A stretch of DNA of 64,000 nucleotides from SHAN690 sp038131955 (GCA_038131955.1 JAYPQK010000002.1:248001-312000); one strand, 5' to 3'. Positions 43,748 through 52,586 are shown, counted from the stretch's first letter. The notes: generated by a model not told the origin, from the sequence alone. Translations and numbers: made by a program.

Positions 43748-44029
43748 ATGGGAAAAGGAGATAAAAAGAGTGCAAGAGGAAAACGCTTCTCAGGAAGCTA
43801 TGGCAAAACCCGTCAAAAGAATAAGAAGGTAAGACACACTTCAAAGGTTATGCAGCCTGCAGCCGAAGCGAAGGAAGAAAAGCCAAAAAAGGCAGCAGCC
43901 AAGAAGACCGCTACTACCAAGAAAACGACAGCGGCTAAAAAGACTACCGCCGCAAAAAAGCCAGCAGCAAAAAAGCCGGCAGCAAAAAAGCCGGCAGCAA
44001 AGAAGACCGCCGCGAAGAAGGCGGAGTAA
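43748..44029 (+). CDS. 30S ribosomal protein THX with histone-H1-like Lys/Ala tail
   Basis: 93 residues. The first 30 (MGKGDKKSARGKRFSGSYGK, then TRQKNKK) match the small 30S protein THX of Bacteroidota and Thermus. The remaining 57 residues are almost only Lys, Ala, Pro and Thr, with KKPAA repeated several times, much like histone-H1-type C-terminal tails in other bacteria. The antisense of this tail gives a Cys/Leu-rich frame that is an artefact. A THX with such a tail may bind rRNA or DNA beyond the ribosome; this is inference. Confidence 0.8.
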   Translation: MGKGDKKSARGKRFSGSYGKTRQKNKKVRHTSKVMQPAAEAKEEKPKKAAAKKTATTKKTTAAKKTTAAKKPAAKKPAAKKPAAKKTAAKKAE

Positions 44030-44043
44030 ACACATCTTCTCTT

Positions 44044-44676
44044 CTAGGGAAATAGCCTCTTGACCACCCACCCTTCGGATGTGGGTTCATACATGATACG
44101 ATCATGCAAGCGGCTGGCTCGTCCTTGCCAAAATTCAAAGTAATTGGGCTCGATCAAATACCCACCCCAATGTGGTGGACGTGGTACCTCCTGCCCTTCA
44201 AACTTTGATTGAAATTCCTCCAATCTTTTCTCGAGTTGATCACGGCTGGTCATCTCTTCACTCTGAATACTAGCCCACGCGCCGATCTGACTCTCTCTCG
44301 GACGCGTATTGAAATAAGCATCGCTCTCAGATTCAGAAAGTTTCTTAGCCATACCACGCACGCGTACCTGGCGCTCTAGCGCTGGCCAGAAGAAGTTCAC
44401 CCCCACCTTCGGGTTGTTCGCGATCTCTGATCCTTTAGCACTTTCGTAGTTCGTGTAAAACACCAAGCCTCGCTGGTCTAGCTGACGGATGAGCACTACC
44501 CTGCTCTCAGGAAAGCCTTCGGCATTTACCGTATTCAGCGTCATGGCATTGGCGTCAACACTGTCCTGGAGAGCCTCCTTCAACCACTGATCCAACATCT
44601 CAATTGGGTCGGTCAAGCAATCGGCCTCTTCCAAGGTGTGTTTTACATAGTCTTTTCTTACCGCTTCGTAGCTCAT
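44044..44676 (-). CDS. pdxH: Pyridoxamine 5'-phosphate oxidase
   Basis: 210 residues, standard length. Motifs: PEMLDQWLKEALQ-like EMLDQWLKEA, SRVVLIRQLDQRGLVFYTNYES (FMN binding), NPKVGVNFFWPALERQVRVRG, and the C-terminal RPPHWGGYLIEPNYFEFWQG plus RLHDR. It oxidises pyridoxamine or pyridoxine phosphate to pyridoxal phosphate, the cofactor of rocD and the class IV aminotransferase in this window. It is four bases downstream of the cupin-methyltransferase gene. Confidence 0.95.
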   Translation of the reverse strand: MSYEAVRKDYVKHTLEEADCLTDPIEMLDQWLKEALQDSVDANAMTLNTVNAEGFPESRVVLIRQLDQRGLVFYTNYESAKGSEIANNPKVGVNFFWPALERQVRVRGMAKKLSESESDAYFNTRPRESQIGAWASIQSEEMTSRDQLEKRLEEFQSKFEGQEVPRPPHWGGYLIEPNYFEFWQGRASRLHDRIMYEPTSEGWVVKRLFP

Positions 44677-44680
44677 ATGC

Positions 44681-46066
44681 TTATTCTTTAGGTCGATCCG
44701 CTATTACAAACAAGGCTCCTTCGTCTCTGTTTTCCAAGATATCTCCTGGTTTTACAGTATAGCCCACATGATGAATGTCACGCACCTCCATTCCCGCCTC
44801 TTCTAACAGAGAAGTGATCTCATTTTCAGAGAAGTAATGTAAGAACGCGGTGGCCTGACCGCCTGTCTTCCTATAAAAGACATCCCCACGCTCGTAGCCC
44901 ATCTCCTTGAGGTTCAACTTCTCGTAGAGCTTGACCGCTTGGGGGCCCCATTCATTCTTATCAGCCACGTTGAAAACATCCAGATACACCGTGCCACCAG
45001 GTGTCAAATGATCGTGGATCTTCTTCAATCCTTCCACACGATCTATGCGTGAAGAAACGTGTCCGAATGCGTAGAGAAATGTAATGGCATCAAACGACCG
45101 ATCTCCGAGATCAGCATCCAGCCACTTATTACAATACGTGGTGAGCCCTCGAGACGCAGCAATGTCGCACATCTCACTGGAAAGGTCCACGCCATATAGT
45201 CCATAATCCTTCGATGCCATTCTTTGTATCCGCTCCGCTCGCCTACCCGTTCCGCAAGCAATGCTCAGCACGGAGGTCACTTCGTCCTTTTCTGCCAGGT
45301 CCTGAGCGATCAGTTCATTCACCGCCTTGGTGTACTTGCTTCTCGAACTATGGGTGGTATCAAAATGATCATAGTTGTGGGCCTGTTCGGCATAGTAATC
45401 TGCGATCAAGCTCTCGATCACTTCTGGCTCCGGCTTCGGGAGGACCGGATGAACCTTATGACTTGGTGCATCGTCGCGCTCGGCCAAAGGGATGTATGAA
45501 AATCCATCCTCCTTGATCGAAGCAAAATGTTCTTCCGGCTCTTCCCACGAGGCGGTCTGTGCCTCAGCATTCAACACGCCAATTCTCCCTTCTTCTAGAT
45601 CGAAGATCTTCATCCCATCAAAATCTTGAAGGGCCGGACAGTAAAAGTGAGCCGTTATAGCCACCTTATCCGATGGATTCTTAAGCATATGGATCACGCC
45701 ATCCTCCTCGCGAATCAGTCCGCCCGGAAGTCCACGTTCAGAAATAGACTCCCGAAGAACATCACCATCCAATCGATAGCTGACATTGTCCAATTCGCCT
45801 TCCAGCACGGCCACCACTCCCCAAAAACCAACGTGATGGTGTACTGCCGATGCTATACCTGGAGGCCAGGCCAAGATCACCACTTCCATAGGATCCATCA
45901 TGAGGATATTCCTTGCATAGTTCTTCTGATCCTCGATTACCGGTGCGATAGCGGCATGATCCAATCGAGACAGATCAAAGCCTAGCAGTAGGTCGTATAG
46001 TTGATCAAGGTTGAATGTAGTGTAGTCTTGTGCTTTGAGGGTGTCTAGTATGCGTTCGATCTTCAC
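44681..46066 (-). CDS. Cysteine-dioxygenase-like cupin fused to SAM methyltransferase
   Basis: 461 residues in one frame. Residues about 50-150 have the cysteine dioxygenase cupin pattern: PPGIASAVHHHVGFWGVV (HxH = His76, His78), LEGELDNVSY, and GVIHMLKNPSD (His126, third iron ligand). Residues about 215-461 are a class I methyltransferase: an AEQAHNYDHFD helix, VLSIACGTGRRAERI (motif I, 267-281), YGVDLSSEMC, and LTPGGTVYLDVFN. Cysteine dioxygenase oxidises thiols with O2; the combination could oxidise and then methylate one substrate, but nothing fixes which thiol. pdxH follows four bases downstream; a functional link is unclear. Confidence 0.8.
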   Translation of the reverse strand: MKIERILDTLKAQDYTTFNLDQLYDLLLGFDLSRLDHAAIAPVIEDQKNYARNILMMDPMEVVILAWPPGIASAVHHHVGFWGVVAVLEGELDNVSYRLDGDVLRESISERGLPGGLIREEDGVIHMLKNPSDKVAITAHFYCPALQDFDGMKIFDLEEGRIGVLNAEAQTASWEEPEEHFASIKEDGFSYIPLAERDDAPSHKVHPVLPKPEPEVIESLIADYYAEQAHNYDHFDTTHSSRSKYTKAVNELIAQDLAEKDEVTSVLSIACGTGRRAERIQRMASKDYGLYGVDLSSEMCDIAASRGLTTYCNKWLDADLGDRSFDAITFLYAFGHVSSRIDRVEGLKKIHDHLTPGGTVYLDVFNVADKNEWGPQAVKLYEKLNLKEMGYERGDVFYRKTGGQATAFLHYFSENEITSLLEEAGMEVRDIHHVGYTVKPGDILENRDEGALFVIADRPKE

Positions 46067-46168
46067 AGGGGTGGTGTTTTGCCTTGCTGACGAAGTTAAT
46101 GATATCCCGTGGGGAGGACATGGTAGAACTCACCTCTAAAGCTGCTTTTCGTCTTATTCTTGATGACG

Positions 46169-46199
46169 TTTGGATTAACCGTACGGGTAATCTAATTTG
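46169..46199 (+). promoter_or_regulatory. YqgE promoter (-33 TTTG, -7 CTAATTTG)
   Basis: TTTG (46169-46172) and CTAATTTG (46192-46199, one mismatch) are spaced by 19 bases. The start codon at 46208 is so close that the leader would be only a few bases. Confidence 0.45.
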
Positions 46200-46207
46200 C
46201 AGTCGCA

Positions 46208-46822
46208 ATGTTCAAACCTGACAACATAGAGAATGAGTTCTTCGTGAAGCTTGGCTTCAGTTTTTCCCCGGAAGAATTGAGCAAAGGCAAGGTGCTGATC
46301 TCTGAGCCGTTTTTGAACGACCCCAACTTCAATCGTTCTGTCATTCTCTTACTTGAATACGATAAGGAAGACGGTGCCTTTGGTCTAGTGCTCAATAAGC
46401 CCACAGAGCTTTTCATGGACGACATCATCGAAGGATTCCCGCCACGGATCTTTCCGTTTCATTACGGAGGACCCGTGAATCCTGAAAACCTTTTCTACAT
46501 CCATACACTAGGCGAAGCCGTAGAAGACTCCGTGCCCGTAATGGACGGACTGTTTTGGAGCGGCAACTTTGAGCAAATCTCGGCCCTCGCCCAAAACAAC
46601 ACCGTAGATGATGTACAGGTGCGTTTCTTCGGAGGCTATTCCGGATGGTCTGCGGGTCAATTGGAGGGCGAACTCAAGGAACGCAGCTGGATCATGTGCG
46701 ACCTTACTCGTGACGAGATCATGAATAGCAGTTCAGATGAAATGTGGCGCACCAGTTTACGTAGTCTAGGAAAGAAGTTTTCCATCATGGCAGATTTCCC
46801 CGAGGACCCAGGATTGAACTAA
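46208..46822 (+). CDS. YqgE/AlgH-family protein
   Basis: 204 residues with the family pattern: GKVLISEPFLNDPNFNRSVI, DGAFGLVLNKPT, HYGGPVNPENLFYIH, and RFFGGYSGWSAGQLEGEL. Length is usual. The molecular function is unknown in most bacteria. It lies opposite the cupin-methyltransferase gene and converges with the class IV aminotransferase; the gap holds a 7-base simple repeat. Confidence 0.93.
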   Translation: MFKPDNIENEFFVKLGFSFSPEELSKGKVLISEPFLNDPNFNRSVILLLEYDKEDGAFGLVLNKPTELFMDDIIEGFPPRIFPFHYGGPVNPENLFYIHTLGEAVEDSVPVMDGLFWSGNFEQISALAQNNTVDDVQVRFFGGYSGWSAGQLEGELKERSWIMCDLTRDEIMNSSSDEMWRTSLRSLGKKFSIMADFPEDPGLN

Positions 46823-46832
46823 GCACCTCCCA

Positions 46833-46867
46833 GTCTTTCTTCTTTCTTCTTTCTTCTTTCTTCTTTC
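46833..46867. repeat. Pyrimidine-rich simple repeat (TTCTTTC, period 7)
   Basis: About five copies of a 7-base unit (TCTTTCT) between the convergent genes ending at 46822 and 46877; the following bases (to 46888) are still pyrimidine-rich and run into the last codons of the aminotransferase. Confidence 0.75.
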
Positions 46868-46876
46868 CTCTATCTC

Positions 46877-47674
46877 CTATCTTCTCTCTTCCAGATGTCG
46901 ACGTTCTCGATCGAAACGAGCGCCGTCACTTCGGAGCTTTCCAAAATCTAAGGGAACAAGACCTTGGACGCTGTTCACCGTAAATGCGGCATCGGCGTGA
47001 AGGATGTGATCCATCTTCAATCGACCTTCATGGACATGTGATAGGTCCAGCAATACCTTTCTTGCCACACCATCCAAGCAGCCGGCATCAAGCCAAGGAG
47101 TGATCAGAGAATCGCCAAACTGAAAGAAGAGATTTCCCGCAATAGATTCGACTACCTCGCCAGCTGAATTCAATAAGATCAGGTCGTCCAGTTTGCGTTC
47201 ATGCGCTTCTTTGGCTGCGAGAACTTGCCAATGCTTAGCGATCAACTTATAGTTGCCTTCATGAGAAGTTGGAAGCACCGTACTGCCGAGATCGACTGAT
47301 TTACTGCCAAGGGAATGCATGGGATCTCCATCGAGTGGGAACCATTGAGCGACCACTCCAACCTCATCACCTTCAGGTAAATAGCGGCCTTGTCCTTGCC
47401 TAAAGAAGGTCAACCTCAATCGTGCCAAAGGCTCGCGCTCTTCCATCCATATCGCTTGGACTGCGCTCTCTACCAAGTCAAGATCGATCGGATCCATCCG
47501 CAGAAACTTGATCGCCCTGGAGACCCTCTGCTTTCGAATATCCCAGTACGTCAGCTCCCCATCCTTCACCAGCAGGGTCTCAAAAAAACCATCGCCATAG
47601 AGAAAGCCTCTGTTGGAAGCAGAGATCATAGGCTCTGAACTAAACCGTTCCTTGACTAGCACATACTCTCTCAC
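46877..47674 (-). CDS. Class IV aminotransferase (PabC/IlvE/Dat type)
   Basis: 265 residues. Typical opening SASNRGFLYGDGFFETLLVKDG; the pyridoxal-phosphate Lys is in GNYKLIAKHWQVLAAKEA, followed by DLILLNSAGEVVESIAGNLF. This fold includes aminodeoxychorismate lyase, branched-chain and D-amino acid aminotransferases; length and SAGEVVESIAGN fit PabC-like or an unassigned member. The last codons run into a purine-rich repeat. Four bases upstream lies the rhomboid gene on the same strand. Confidence 0.87.
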   Translation of the reverse strand: MREYVLVKERFSSEPMISASNRGFLYGDGFFETLLVKDGELTYWDIRKQRVSRAIKFLRMDPIDLDLVESAVQAIWMEEREPLARLRLTFFRQGQGRYLPEGDEVGVVAQWFPLDGDPMHSLGSKSVDLGSTVLPTSHEGNYKLIAKHWQVLAAKEAHERKLDDLILLNSAGEVVESIAGNLFFQFGDSLITPWLDAGCLDGVARKVLLDLSHVHEGRLKMDHILHADAAFTVNSVQGLVPLDFGKLRSDGARFDRERRHLEERR

Positions 47675-47677
47675 TTT

Positions 47678-48274
47678 CTAGAAAAATCGAAGGATCAACT
47701 GGGGTTCTAATATGACGGTGTAAACCACGCCGAAGATCGCGCCGAAATAATGCGCTGAATGGGCGATGTTACTCTTGCTGTTCTTATCGAGGTAGTACTC
47801 AAGTCCTAGATAACCTAAGCCGAAGATCCAAGCTGGAATATCGATCGGCACGAAGAATAATCGTAGTGGTGCTGTTGGCGCTATGACAATGAATGAGTAA
47901 ACAACAGCACTAACGGCTCCAGACGCTCCAACGGCATGATAGGCGTAATTCGTTCGGTTACGAGCATATCCAGGAACCGTACTGAAGAGGATTCCTCCGA
48001 GGTATAGCAGCAGAAAATAGAGGATCCATTTCTCAGGAAACAAAGAAGCATAGGCTCCTTCGACGAATCGCCCGAACTGATAGAGTACGAACATATTGAT
48101 CACGAGATGCCCCCAGTCCGCGTGCAGAAAAGCGTGAGATAGGAATCTATACCACTCCTTGTTGCGCTCGATCATATACGGCTGAAAGTCCAGCTTGTAG
48201 AAGATGTCGCGGTTATTGAAGGCCGTAATACTGAAGATCACGCAAGCTATCAGTAAAAACAGAGTTATACTCAT
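47678..48274 (-). CDS. Rhomboid-family intramembrane protease
   Basis: 198 residues with six likely membrane helices. SHAFLHADWGHLVINMFVL (His and Asn near helix 2), HAVGASGAVSAVVYSF with the GxSG catalytic serine, and AHSAHYFGAIFGVVY with the catalytic His. Rhomboids cut within membrane helices of substrate proteins. It overlaps the NnrDE gene start by four bases (ATGA) and is followed by the aminotransferase. Confidence 0.9.
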   Translation of the reverse strand: MSITLFLLIACVIFSITAFNNRDIFYKLDFQPYMIERNKEWYRFLSHAFLHADWGHLVINMFVLYQFGRFVEGAYASLFPEKWILYFLLLYLGGILFSTVPGYARNRTNYAYHAVGASGAVSAVVYSFIVIAPTAPLRLFFVPIDIPAWIFGLGYLGLEYYLDKNSKSNIAHSAHYFGAIFGVVYTVILEPQLILRFF

Positions 48275-49788
48275 ACTTCGGCCGTAAATGATTGCTGCAT
48301 GGATGCTCCGATCTGCTCAATGATATCACTCGCTATAAGGCCGTGCATGCCGGTCTTATTGAGAGCGAGGTCTCCTGCCAAACCGTGAACGTACGCCGCG
48401 CAGATCGTCGCCACCAAGGGATCGCTGACTTGAGCAAGAAAAGAGGTCACCATGCCCGTCAGTACATCCCCGCTGCCCGCAGTAGCCATTCCGGGATTAC
48501 CGGTAGAATTAATGTAAACTCGACCATCTGGCGTGGCCAAAGCTGAGTTTGCGCCTTTCAACAAGATCAGCACTCCATACTTCATCGCGCTATCCTTCAA
48601 CAGCGAAAGGCGATCAAAGGAGTTAGAGGACTTTCCAAACATGCGCTCAAACTCTCCTACGTGAGGCGTTAAAACGCTATTCTTAGGTAGAAGCTTTAGG
48701 TAGTCTTTGCTCTCTGCTAACAGGTTAAGCGCGTCCGCATCCAGCACCAAAGGAGCCTTGGCAGTCTGAAGCAAGGTCTTGAGTAGCCTACGCGTCTTCT
48801 TCGAAGTGCCAATGCCAGGGCCAATGCCTATCGATGAATACGCAGAGATATCGGGCAATTCACCGACAAACTCATCGTAATCATCCACGGTACACATCGC
48901 TTCAGGTAGTGATTGTTGCATGATGGCATACCCACTATGAGGAACGTGCATGGTCAACTTGCCGATTCCGGATCGCATAGCAGAACGGCCTGCTAAAACT
49001 GCCGCTCCCATACTTCCGTACTTACCAGCAATGATCAACCCATGCCCGAATTTGCCTTTGTGATCAAACGAATCACGCGCAAAAAGCGAAGCATATTCGC
49101 GAATATCATCGACATAAAAGAGGTTTGCCGGAGCGGTGTTCAAGTACAACGGATCAAGGCCGATATCGATGACCTCCCAGCGACCTATGAACTCTTGATT
49201 CTCAGCCACGAAGAAGGATAATTTAGGAACCTGAAAGGTCAAGGTGGTCGTAGCTGCGATCACACTAGAGTCCTTCGGGGTCTTGCGGTCGCAATACATC
49301 CCGGAAGGAAGATCGATGGATACCACATCTGCTATACTGGAGTTGATCTGCTCAATGCAAAGGGCCGCCAAACCCTCAGCTGGTCTGTTCAAGCCAGAAC
49401 CAAATAATCCGTCGATGACCACACTTTTGCTCGTGACCGTTGGAAACTGTTCCTCCTCTAAGATATAGGTCACTTCATGTCCTACGGCCTTCAAGCGATC
49501 CAAATTGATCTGAAGGTCTGCTGAAAAACTCTCCGAATAACGTACGATGTAGGAAGAAACCCGGTAGCCCCTCTCAAGGAGTCTACGGGACATGACTAGG
49601 GCATCCCCTCCATTGTTTCCAACACCGGCAAGAACGACGACCGGACGATCGGTATCATAGTGCTTAACGAACCATTCTACGCAACCATTTGCGGCTCTTT
49701 CCATGAGGTCGATGGAGTCGATCGGCTCCGTCTCCATGGTGACTCGATCGGCTTCGCGTACCTGCTCTCTGGAAAGGATCTTTAGCAT
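48271..49788 (-). CDS. nnrDE: Bifunctional NAD(P)H-hydrate epimerase and dehydratase
   Basis: 505 residues from ATG 49788 (an upstream extension to 49896 would add 36 residues of no match). The N-terminal half is the YjeF_N epimerase (VVVLAGVGNNGGDALVMSRRLL); the C-terminal half is the ribokinase-like dehydratase, with ADALNLLAES, TPHVGEFERMF, NSTGNPGMATAGSGDVLTGM and YVHGLAGDLAL. It repairs hydrated NADH and NADPH, as in E. coli Nnr. First gene of the overlapping NnrDE-rhomboid-aminotransferase unit. Confidence 0.93.
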   Translation of the reverse strand: MLKILSREQVREADRVTMETEPIDSIDLMERAANGCVEWFVKHYDTDRPVVVLAGVGNNGGDALVMSRRLLERGYRVSSYIVRYSESFSADLQINLDRLKAVGHEVTYILEEEQFPTVTSKSVVIDGLFGSGLNRPAEGLAALCIEQINSSIADVVSIDLPSGMYCDRKTPKDSSVIAATTTLTFQVPKLSFFVAENQEFIGRWEVIDIGLDPLYLNTAPANLFYVDDIREYASLFARDSFDHKGKFGHGLIIAGKYGSMGAAVLAGRSAMRSGIGKLTMHVPHSGYAIMQQSLPEAMCTVDDYDEFVGELPDISAYSSIGIGPGIGTSKKTRRLLKTLLQTAKAPLVLDADALNLLAESKDYLKLLPKNSVLTPHVGEFERMFGKSSNSFDRLSLLKDSAMKYGVLILLKGANSALATPDGRVYINSTGNPGMATAGSGDVLTGMVTSFLAQVSDPLVATICAAYVHGLAGDLALNKTGMHGLIASDIIEQIGASMQQSFTAEV

Positions 49789-49846
49789 AGAAACAAATGT
49801 AAAAAACCCCTCATCGGAATAACGTGCTCGGGAAAGGAATCCGTCA

Positions 49847-50086
49847 TCAAGGACGGTTGGCGTGCAACTGGAAATGCTCCACAATGTCCATTCCATAAGC
49901 TAGGAGACCGTCGTTCATGAACAATACAGGATAAATGAAAACAGGCTCCGGAGGTGTATCTCCTTCATCATCGACATTGATGACCAAGCACTCGATCCCT
50001 TTCCGCTCCAGATAGTCCTTCACATGAGCACATTGGATGCAGTCATTGGAAATATAGAGCGTGTAGCGCTTGGGTTGGGAGAACAT
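49847..50086 (-). CDS. Glutaredoxin-like protein
   Basis: 79 residues from ATG 50086. YTLYISNDCIQCAHVKDYLERKG has the thioredoxin-fold CxxC (Cys16, Cys19), and FIYPVLFMND has the likely cis-Pro strand. The size and the C-terminal helix suit a small glutaredoxin or NrdH-like protein; the Gln after the first Cys is unusual. It lies 16 bases downstream of the PD40 gene. Confidence 0.75.
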   Translation of the reverse strand: MFSQPKRYTLYISNDCIQCAHVKDYLERKGIECLVINVDDEGDTPPEPVFIYPVLFMNDGLLAYGMDIVEHFQLHANRP

Positions 50087-50102
50087 GAACGGATAACGGA
50101 GA

Positions 50103-51668
50103 TTACTGTACGACCAGTTCCAGATCCTTGTCGATCTCGGGTTGGAAGGAACTCTTTCCAAGGATCTTTACCTCATAAGACATAGGCTCAAACCCTGGAG
50201 CTTCTACGTACACCTCAAACTCACCGGGGGGCAAGATGATCACATACCTCATGGTCTTGGGATTTGGCGTGTACAGACCAAATAGCTCTCCGTTATTCAA
50301 CCACGTCACGGAGATATTCGCAGAAGTCACATCAAATCCTTCCTCAGCGCTGGTGATCAAACCACGAACAACGCTGTACTCGCTCTCCACCTCATTGATC
50401 GTGATGCGGTAGACATCATAATCACCATACCCATCCTCGCGAAGCAAAGACATGTAACCGTATCGACCTGTACGGGAAATGCGGAAGTTCATGTCATCAT
50501 CCACGGAATTGATCGGATACCCGATGTTGCGTGGATTCATGAATCGGTTGCTGTCTGGATTCCACTGGGCCTTGAAGATGTCATAACCGCCCATGGAGAA
50601 ATGCCCTTTCGAGCTGAAGTACAAATATTTTCCGTCAGGAGAAAGGTTCGGAAAATCCTCGTCGAGCTCCGTGTTCACGTCAGGACCCGCATTGAAAGGC
50701 ACGCCCCACGCTCCGGTTGGAACTTTCTTGATGATCCACATGTCAGTACCTCCATAGCCCCCAGGACGATCACTTACGAAGTAGATGGAGTTGCCATCCT
50801 CTGAGAAGGAAGCCGCGATCTCTCGGAACTTGCTGTTCACTTTGTCATCTAGTGGATGGATGTTTCCGAGTCGGTTATCTGAAAAGTCGCCTTCGAAGAT
50901 GTCACCACTGATTCCTTCAAAACCCTTCATCAAAAGCATCTTAGCCCCGTCTCCGGACATACCCACGATCACCTCGCTCTCAGCTGGATCATTCGTAGCG
51001 CCCGGCATTGGCACACCATCCGTGTATTCACCGGCTTCGACATTTGAATAGTAGATATTAGACGCATAGGTTCCATCAGGCTCTAGAGCACTTCCGTCAT
51101 CTCGCTTGGAGGTGTAGGCAATGAATCGCTCGTCTGTAGTAACAAAGGGGAAGTAATCGGGATACTCGCTGTTGATGTGAGGACCCAAGTTCTCGAACGT
51201 GCAGTCCTTAGGGAACTTCATCAATTCGTAGGCGTTCTCGCAATACTCGATTTGCAGCTCAGCGTCGTCTATCGTGAATTCAGAACCGAGGTCACGAAAC
51301 TCGATGAACTTGTTGAACATATCAATCGCACGGTCGAACTGAAAATCACTTTGATAAGCCTGTCCCATTAGGTAGTAGACCGTCGAAGCTTCCTCGTCGT
51401 AGAATATGACTTTTTCGAAATACGGAATGGACTTGATCTTCTCAAAGTCTGAGTTCAAATAGCAAAGTCCAGTATTGTAGTTGTACTTGAGATCTTCCGG
51501 TTCCATCCGAAGAAGCGCCAAGTACTGATTGAGAGCTGCTTTGTAGTTCTCATTGAAGAAATACTCATCCGCCATTCCCTCATCGCCCTCGATCACATCT
51601 CCGTCTTGAGCCAAAGCCACAGGTAGCATGGCCATGATCAAGCACATCAAAAGAAGCAGTCTTTTCAT
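50103..51668 (-). CDS. TPR-PD40 (WD40-like propeller) secreted protein
   Basis: 521 residues with a signal peptide ending PVALAQ. Residues about 30-150 form TPR-like helical repeats (NENYKAALNQYLALLRMEP, YFEKVIFYDEEASTVYYLMG); residues about 170-430 contain PD40 blades (YPDYFPFVTTDERFIAYTS, SFSEDGNSIYFVSDRPGGYGG, DFPNLSPDGKYLYFSSKGH). A final beta domain follows but no OmpA domain. It resembles T9SS accessory protein PorE-like proteins without their peptidoglycan anchor. The decayed PD40-OmpA gene at 16961 is a relative of the same fold. Confidence 0.82.
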   Translation of the reverse strand: MKRLLLLMCLIMAMLPVALAQDGDVIEGDEGMADEYFFNENYKAALNQYLALLRMEPEDLKYNYNTGLCYLNSDFEKIKSIPYFEKVIFYDEEASTVYYLMGQAYQSDFQFDRAIDMFNKFIEFRDLGSEFTIDDAELQIEYCENAYELMKFPKDCTFENLGPHINSEYPDYFPFVTTDERFIAYTSKRDDGSALEPDGTYASNIYYSNVEAGEYTDGVPMPGATNDPAESEVIVGMSGDGAKMLLMKGFEGISGDIFEGDFSDNRLGNIHPLDDKVNSKFREIAASFSEDGNSIYFVSDRPGGYGGTDMWIIKKVPTGAWGVPFNAGPDVNTELDEDFPNLSPDGKYLYFSSKGHFSMGGYDIFKAQWNPDSNRFMNPRNIGYPINSVDDDMNFRISRTGRYGYMSLLREDGYGDYDVYRITINEVESEYSVVRGLITSAEEGFDVTSANISVTWLNNGELFGLYTPNPKTMRYVIILPPGEFEVYVEAPGFEPMSYEVKILGKSSFQPEIDKDLELVVQ

Positions 51669-51721
51669 AATGGGTCTTCCGCGATCCGAATTTAAGAAAG
51701 CCCTACAAAGGAAGTTGAAAT

Positions 51722-52150
51722 TTATGAACTATGGTCGGCGATGATGACCCAATTGCCATCCACCTTTCTCCAGACCAGTGTAAATCGGCCCTGTAGCGTA
51801 TCATTCGTACGATACAGCCACCACTCTCCGGTACTAAATGCTGCTCCCGGGGTGACCAATTCGATGTGCAAGTCCTCAAATTTCAATTCGCCCATTGCGG
51901 CTTTGGAAGGATAAGACTTCAAATAGCGTTCCAAGGCGTCATCCCAGCCCATGGTCTTGTTCTTACCTCCAGTGAAAATGAGCCCCTCAGAGCGATGGTA
52001 TCCCTGCATATACCCTTCGATATCACCTTCATTCCAAGCCTCAACTTGTTCTTCGAGCACCGAGCGAATGGCCAATACTTCGGTTTCTGTTTGCGGCGTG
52101 CAGGCCTGAACAACCAACAGTATAAGCACTAACACACTAGATCTCCACAT
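51722..52150 (-). CDS. NTF2/DUF4440-like lipoprotein
   Basis: 142 residues; lipoprotein signal ending LVVQAC (Cys 17). The DUF4440/NTF2-like pattern is clear: VLEEQVEAWNEGDIEGYM, SEGLIFTGGKNKTMGWDDALERY, and GRFTLVWRKVDGNWVIIADHSS. Substrate unknown. It overlaps the DUF2452 gene by 14 bases. Confidence 0.82.
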   Translation of the reverse strand: MWRSSVLVLILLVVQACTPQTETEVLAIRSVLEEQVEAWNEGDIEGYMQGYHRSEGLIFTGGKNKTMGWDDALERYLKSYPSKAAMGELKFEDLHIELVTPGAAFSTGEWWLYRTNDTLQGRFTLVWRKVDGNWVIIADHSS

Positions 52151-52586
52151 CCGCTTTCAAGATTTGCCAGGTGTGATCACCTAAAAGTTTCACCGCTGAA
52201 AGGTATTCCCAATTCGGTCTGCTTCGACCCCAGTCGTGCTCGGAAAGCATACTGAGCTGATAGCTTCCGTCCTCCTTCTGATACAAGTGATAGGTGTGTC
52301 CCACGATCGGCTGAAAACCGATCTTCGATTCGTAGATCTTCTCCGAAACTTGCTTCCTTTTCTCTAGCTCACGAATCTGCCCTGCCAACAGGTCGACCTG
52401 TTGCTTGATCTGAGCCAGCTGCTGATCCGTCTGCTCGTACATGGCCGCTAGTGCTCTACCCTTGATCTTTCCCTTGTCCTCAGGCTTGATCAACGCACTA
52501 CCTACGTGATGGGCATACTCAAGCAACCCGGGAGATTCGCTCACCTTGTCAGGATCAATTGGATTTTTAACGGAATCGTCTGCCAT
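52137..52586 (-). CDS. DUF2452-family protein
   Basis: 149 residues with no signal peptide. Conserved features of DUF2452: GLLEYAHHVGSALIKPEDKG at the start, a helical heptad region (DQQLAQIKQQVDLLAGQI), and LSEHDWG near the C-terminus (SMLSEHDWGRSRPNWEYL). Function unknown. The overlap with the lipoprotein gene is short and typical. Confidence 0.82.
   Translation of the reverse strand: MADDSVKNPIDPDKVSESPGLLEYAHHVGSALIKPEDKGKIKGRALAAMYEQTDQQLAQIKQQVDLLAGQIRELEKRKQVSEKIYESKIGFQPIVGHTYHLYQKEDGSYQLSMLSEHDWGRSRPNWEYLSAVKLLGDHTWQILKADVEI

Noticed and set aside
43841..44138. Cys/Leu-rich minus-strand frames over the THX tail
   Set aside because: They are the complement of AAG/GCC-rich Lys/Ala codons and have no independent support.
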